From Pseudopyrenochaeta lycopersici (Eukaryota > Ascomycota > Dothideomycetes > Pleosporales > Pseudopyrenochaetaceae), in assembly GCA_003313425.1 (NCBI GenBank), contig NHZP01000002.1, positions 1,054,001-1,118,000 on the forward strand: a stretch of 64,000 bases of DNA, written 5' to 3'. Shown here piece after piece: positions 58,465 to 64,000 of the stretch. How positions within the stretch are numbered: position 1 is the stretch's first letter; each line of letters begins with the position of its first letter. The position numbers and the translations under genes are program-made. The notes beneath the pieces were generated by a model. It saw nothing but the letters and a program-made list of their open reading frames with translations. It made no database searches and was not told where the DNA came from.

Positions 58465-61400
58465 ATGCGGTTCACCGACTTATTCTTTATTACATGTGCG
58501 CTTCTGCATCCTACAGTAGATGCCTTACTGGAAGAGAAATTTGTGAGTTTTGTTGCGGGAAACGGATCTCTAAACATCGCCGGGGCTACTATTGTGGGTG
58601 ATGAGGGTGACTCTGTGGGCGTGCATATTGCACTGAATAGCTTGGTTCACGACTTCGAACAAATCACAGGAACAACGCCAGTATTCCGTAATTTCACGGA
58701 ATACTCTGCAACATTGGGGAATCTTTCATTTGTATCCTCTGGTGGCAGCAGCATCATAGTCGGTTCTCTGAACTCATCTTTGGTTCGGTACCTTTCCTCT
58801 GAGGGTATCCTAGACATCTCAGATATTGAAGGCAAGTGGGAAGCATTCAAGACTGTAGTGGTTGAAAGCCCCTTCTCTACAGTGGGACGAGCGCTCGTTA
58901 TTATAGGAAGCGACAAACGCGGCACAATCTTTGGTATACATACGCTAGCTGAACAGAGCGGACAATCTCCGTAAGATGTAGCCTTTTTTCATGTATCGGT
59001 GCTAACAAGCAACAGATACCATTGGTTTGCGGATGTTCCGGCCAAAAAGCATACTGCTATCTACGCACCCCCAAAAACAACGATCCATGGTCCTCCAACA
59101 GTCAAGTATCGAGGTTTGTTCATAAATGATGAGGAGCCGGCACTGACAACATGGTGGGCAAATCAACACAACGCTTCATATTACCCTCTCAACACTGAGT
59201 TCTATGCCCATGTCTTTGACTTACTTCTTCGTCTTAAAGCGAACTACCTGTGGCCTGCCATGTGGGCATCGTCCACACCACCTCCTGGCAACGTTTTCTT
59301 CACTGATGACCCAGGAAACATGCAGCTAGCCGATGATTACGGTATCGTAGTTTCTACCAGCCATCACGAGCCCATGCAAAGAGCTACGAATGAGTGGAAT
59401 GCGTCCGAAACTGGACCCTGGGACTGGAGACTGAACAGGGAGAATGTTACACGTTTCATGGAAGAGGGAATCCGCCGAATGGGAAATAATGAAAGCTATG
59501 TAACGCTAGGAATGAGAGGACCCAGTGACAGTGCCATTGTTGGGGACGATGCCATCAACATACTGAAAGAGGTGTTCGAAGTTGAGCGAGATATCTTCAA
59601 GAAGGTTTTAGGCAACCAGACGGTGAATCGTGAGGCCCCTTTAGCTTGATTTCTCAGGCATTGCTTATTTAAATACAGAGGTCTGGACGATTTACAAAGA
59701 GGTCGCGACGTACTATGCAGCGGGACTCAACCCTCCAGATGATGTCACGATTATAATGCCAGACGACAATCACGGCCAGGTTCAGCGGCTGCCAACGGCA
59801 AACGAAAGCGCGAGAGAAGGTGGTGTCGGGGTTTACTTTCATTTTGAGTATTTTGGTAGCCCACGGTCCTACAAGTGGTCAAATAGCAACAACCTCGTAG
59901 GTACATGTATCCTCCATTGTGTGGACCAAATTTCTAACCATCCCAGCCGAAGGTTTTGAAAGAGCTCTTGCAAGCCTTCTGGCGGGACGCAAATCGTATT
60001 TGGGTCATCAATGTTGGTGACATCAAGCCCATGGAGCTCCCGTTCGGGTTTGCCATGGATTTGGCCTGGAATACTCGGAAGTTCGACTTCGACATGATAC
60101 CTACGTACCTCCAACTCTATGCTGAGCGTGAATTTGGAATAGAGTATGCAGACTCTATCGCAGCCTTGTTGATGGAATTCAGCTACCTCATTGGAATGCG
60201 GAGGTTTGAGATGGTTCATCCTGGAACCTATTCTGTTTTGAATTACCACGAGGCTGAGCGAATTTTGGCCAGATGGACAACACTAGCAGATAAAACCAAG
60301 GTGTTATACGATCGTATCCCGGAAGCCTCGAAGCCTGCCTTCTACGAGCTTGTGTTCTACCCGCTCGTATCTGGCGCAACATACTACGCAGTAAATTTAG
60401 GCACAGCGTTCAATCAGCAACATGCCATGGAGCGTCGAAACTCAGCAAACACACTTGCAAACCAAGTATTGAAGAACTTTGATTACGACTTCGACCTGAT
60501 AGAAGACTTTGACGCCCTCTTGGATGGAAAATGGAGACATATCATGTCACAAGCCAAGCTTGACGCCGTCACGCAGCAACCGCGTAATTGGGCTAATCCA
60601 TCCCGAGACATGGCCACAAATCTGTCATTCGTCCAACTACGACAGAATATGCAATTCTCTTTAGGTAATCTTGGGATATACGCAGAGGGTTCAACAAGTC
60701 CTATAAATCAAGGTCGATGGGCGGAGTCTATTGATCTGTCGATGCCGACGGTCGGCTATCCAGCTTCGCTCCCAGTAATGAACCCCTATGGACCTCCTTT
60801 GAGGACAATCGATTTATTCATGCGCGGAGACTATCGTATTCCAATTGACTGGCAACTTGACGATATACCAGTTGATTGGGTTTCGATCACCCCACAGTTT
60901 GGCACCTTAAACCAAGACAAATACGACCAACGTTTGAACGTAACAGTGAATTGGGAAAAGGTGCCTGACTCATATAACGGGACTGTTAACGTTGGTGTCA
61001 TGTCAAAACCAGCACCGTATCCGTACTTTGACATCATAAGGATTCCAATAGTAAACCAAAGAGTTCCTATCGGCTTCCATGGCTTCCCAGAAACGGCAGG
61101 ACATATTGCAATTGAAGCTCCCCATTTCCAGCGTTCGTTGCCACCAGTATCGGACTTTACAGTAAACGAGCAGGTTTCATTTAGGCACATCCCCTACCTC
61201 GGAACTCGGACCGAATCTGGCTCCCTCGCACTTCGTCCCTACATAGCGTCTCGGGCCTCGCTTTCAGCCTCGACATCCGCTTATGTGGAATATGACGTTT
61301 ACTTCTTCAACAGAACTTCTGCTCTCAATGCAACAATCTATATCAACGCTTGCCTCGATACTGATCCAAATCTCCTTATGAAATTTTCACTCACGCTCGA

Positions 61401-61656
61401 CGATGCGCCACAAAATTTCACGCGCGTGCTTGGTGATCCGAAGAACGCGGGAGATGTGCCTCCAGAATGGATGAGTGATGTGCCAAATCAGGTTTGGACG
61501 AAGAAAGTGAGCTTTGGTGCGGTTGATGCGGGGAAGCATACACTACGATGGAGTGTTAATAGTCCAGAAGTTTATCTTGAAAAACTCGTTTTGGATACAA
61601 GGGGTGGTGTGCGGGAGAGTTACCTGGGGCCGCCGGAGACGATGTTAGTTCATTAA
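58465..61656 (+). CDS. Secreted GH115 alpha-glucuronidase
   Basis: Four exons: 58465-58970, 59016-59629, 59679-59896 and 59947-61656 (introns 45, 49 and 50 nt), encoding about 1015 aa. The start gives a signal peptide (MRFTDLFFITCALLHPTVDA). GH115 hallmarks follow in order: DKRGTIFGIHTLAEQSGQSP, YHWFADVP, KYRGLFINDEEPALTTWW, LRLKANYLWPAMWAS, DYGIVVSTSHHEPMQRATNE and TLGMRGPSDS. After them come IIMPDDNHGQVQRLP, YFHFEYFGSPRSYKWSN and RIWVINVGDIKPMELPFGFA. The C-terminal half has the helical and beta-sandwich domains and ends in a carbohydrate-binding-like region. Family members remove (4-O-methyl)glucuronic acid from glucuronoxylan or related polysaccharides. Its many N-x-S/T sites fit secretion. 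It is the extracellular step of the proposed cluster. Confidence 0.93.
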
Positions 61657-62074
61657 GCCATGTTTAAGAACGCTTGAGGTCCATCTCATCTCACATCTGA
61701 TCGGCTTACGCGGAGGGCTATTGAATCGTGTTTCGTATTATATTGTGTATCGAACTATTCAGTCCTCCAACTTTGTGTCCACAATAAATCCCTCTTGCTC
61801 AGTGTATAATTTCTCAGACCATAATGGAAAATTCGAAAATTTAGTCTTATTGTGTGAAGCACGTGGGCAGCGATGAGTAGAGGTTACAATAAGTTTTATA
61901 AATCGTGTTAGTGTATAGCCTTCGATTATGTTCTTCTATGTAAACTTTAACAAGGGTGTTTTGAAGTACTTTGTGGTGGAGCGTACTTTTGGGTGGAGGC
62001 AAGTAAAGACAAGATCCTTTACGCTCATAGAGACTTCTTGCCCCCAGTGTTGGATTCTCTAGATACGTCCGAGA
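61657..62074. other. Convergent 3' intergenic region
   Basis: A short AT-rich region between the GH115 (+) and DHA1 transporter (-) 3' ends. No gene is supported. Confidence 0.5.
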
Positions 62075-64000
62075 CTACTTCGAATTCTTTACAGATCCCT
62101 CAAATCTCTCTACGCGGTCGACACCTATCCTCCGCAGTTGGGGCCCAAATATGTACAACTAGCACAACCATATCAGCCCTTATTCGAATGAACACATCTT
62201 AATATCAACTTACTAGAGTGACTAATGGTAGCCCAAGACCTAGGACAAGGAAACCCAGTAGTGCAGCGCCCCAATCTACCCCAAGTCGTAAGAAAAGCTT
62301 GGGGCCAAAAAGCGGGAACGCACCCGCAAAGATGTTGCGAAGGAAAGATACTGCGGCATATTAGCTGGGAATCATCATAAATTGCGAGTACATACTGGCG
62401 GCAAATGCAGACGCGGGGAACTTGAACCTATTTGTGACATGAGAAACTATCGCTCGGACATAATCAAGGGTGAACATTACCCATCGATAGAGTATAGTTG
62501 GACAGCAAGCATGATGTTCGCCGCTCCAGTTGTCAAAAACACGACTGCAACAAGAGGCTGACGAGAATTTAGTTGTGGAACATATGCTCTCGACATTGTG
62601 AGGCAACTTACGACCATGAAATGTACTTTTACCGCTGTGAAACCGTACATAAACAGACCGCCTACAAATAGTGTTCCACCCACAACGCAGCTAATGATCC
62701 TATTCACAAGTAAGCTTGCTTTTTAAAGAGCTATGATATAGCGTCGAAGAAAACACACCTCGACTCAGGTTTATATTTCATCTGTCCTGACGCTTCATTT
62801 CTCTTGAAGATGACTTCCATAGCACGGATGGTGCCGAAGGTACCAACCACTAACGATCATATTAGCACGATTGCGATGAAAACCCTCGAGCACGGCCTCA
62901 CTTGTCCCAATTCCAGCGGCAAGAAAGGCAGTACCAACAAGACCAACGGAGAAGCTGTAGCCAGTTCCGAATATATCAACGTACTGCAAAGTTTGGTTAG
63001 TCTAAACAAGAAGGTGGTGAAGTAGGATCCTACTGTAACAATGATGAGATAAAGGACACCGAATACAATAGAGTAAAAGAGTGACACGAGTAGTAACGCG
63101 GGGTCAAGAACGAGGTAAACGACTGAGGAAGGTAAGCTCAACTGCAAGATGTCTGCATTATAGTACTTACTAGGTCGCATGAATTCGGTCATGAGAGTAC
63201 CCAAACCTCTCGGTGTAGCCTGAAAGTCCAGTACAGTATATAGACCGGCCGCGGGGGCTGCCTTTTGCATCTTCTTCCATTTCGTTTGCAACACCTTCGG
63301 CGCGAATGACTCAGGCAGGTAGATCAACCCAATGACAGATAGCATAAAACTTGCAATTGCCTTGAGATTGTTAGTTGCATGGAATAAGAAATGGGCCTAG
63401 AGGATGCATACGGGAATCCACATGGTCCAACGCCAGGAGAGACGTTCAGACATCCAGCCTCCGCACACGGGACCAAGAATTGGCCCCAAAACACTATTTT
63501 TTTTTTAGCATTATGGGTGAATATATGGGTATTTGGGGATTACTCACATTCCCAACATAACGAGGCCAGAAGCTTTTGGCCGCGCTGCAAGATCCCATAT
63601 GTCTGCTACGAAGCCAGCCAGGACAGCTAATGCGGCGGACCCGCCCAGGCCTATTATGAAACGGCATACTAAAAACTCAGTAGCCTGTTGAAGTCAGGAG
63701 ATGGAATCTGGCCATTGTAATGTAACATACTGTGTGAGCAAAGCCTCCTCCAACCGAAAATATCACAAAGATGAGATTGCCAATATGAACAATCGGTACT
63801 CTGCCATACTTCTCGCTGAGTGGTGCTAAAAACAGAGGCCCGACCGCGAAGGCAAACAGAAAGATGGATACTTGAAGCGCACCGACAGTGCTGTCCGTAA
63901 TGTGTAGGTCTTTCATAACGACAAGGATTGACGGTGCGAAAATTGCGCCTGTTTCTGTCAAAATTAATGCATAAAAATGAATAGGGGGATTTGTACTTGA
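62075..64000 (-). CDS. MFS transporter, DHA1 drug:H+ antiporter type (5' end outside window)
   Basis: The gene continues beyond the right edge. Many short exons are visible, including TETGAIFAPSILVVM, the motif-A loop LFLAPLSEKYGRVP, FLVCRFIIGLGGSAALAVLA, VLGPILGPVCGGWMSERL (motif C region) and LSWRWTMWIP. IGLIYLPESFAPKVLQTKWK is the central-loop start. The last two exons end ..FLVLGLGLPLVTL (about 62350-62214) and LYIFGPQLRRIGVDR..VKNSK (62158-62075), joined by a 55-nt intron. The order matches DHA1-family fungal exporters, which expel small molecules or polyamines. Exon boundaries in the middle are approximate. It may belong to the neighbouring carbohydrate cluster or start the next locus. 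Confidence 0.8.

Noticed and set aside
59623..59680. GH115 second intron starting at 59623
   Set aside because: It would need a GAG acceptor at 59680; the pair 59630 (GTGAGG) and 59678 (TACAG) keeps phase with better signals.

Overview
The window is nuclear DNA of a filamentous ascomycete (Pezizomycotina; Dothideomycetes is my guess, not shown). The evidence is many short spliceosomal introns of about 48-77 nt with GT..AG ends and CTAAC/CTGAC-type branch sites, together with Zn2Cys6 regulators, a HET-domain gene, fungal MFS transporters and secreted CAZymes. Housekeeping genes are interspersed with accessory stretches. Exon boundaries below were worked out by hand from splice signals and reading phase. 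REGION 1 (1-13,653), accessory: the 3' end of an unidentified gene, an alpha/beta hydrolase, a cytochrome P450, a glutathione S-transferase, a gene-poor stretch (6.9-9.4 kb) with a decayed ankyrin-repeat relic, a Dal5-type MFS permease, and a Zn2Cys6 regulator convergent with it. The mix suggests small-molecule metabolism or detoxification, but no backbone synthase is present. REGION 2 (14.7-25.1 kb), accessory: a small secreted protein, two divergent LPxELRxRIY (F-box/2EXR-like) proteins, a sugar porter, a HET protein and a secreted GH43-like arabinosidase. REGION 3 (25.7-28.8 kb), core: the splicing factor YJU2/CWC16 and the APC/C subunit CDC16, divergently arranged. REGION 4 (29.9-36.2 kb): a divergent pair of long intronless genes of unknown function, each with a TATATAAA box about 90 bp upstream of its ATG. 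The larger gene has one in-frame TAG followed by 94 more convincing coding codons. This is my main candidate for an undescribed system. REGION 5 (37.0-49.5 kb), mostly core: an unrecognised 719-aa protein, a mitochondrial PDK/BCKDK-type kinase with its presequence exon, a USP7/Ubp15-type deubiquitinase, a p24 cargo receptor and a low-complexity protein. REGION 6 (50.8-64.0 kb): a probable carbohydrate-use cluster. It holds a regulator with two tandem Zn2Cys6 clusters, a cytosolic sulfatase, a divergently transcribed alpha-glucoside-type transporter, a secreted GH115 alpha-glucuronidase and a DHA1 MFS transporter that runs off the right edge. An AACGG-N4-CCGTT palindrome lies between the sulfatase and transporter genes. 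A plausible reading is that GH115 acts outside the cell, the transporter imports products, the sulfatase acts inside and the dual-cluster regulator controls them; this is inference.
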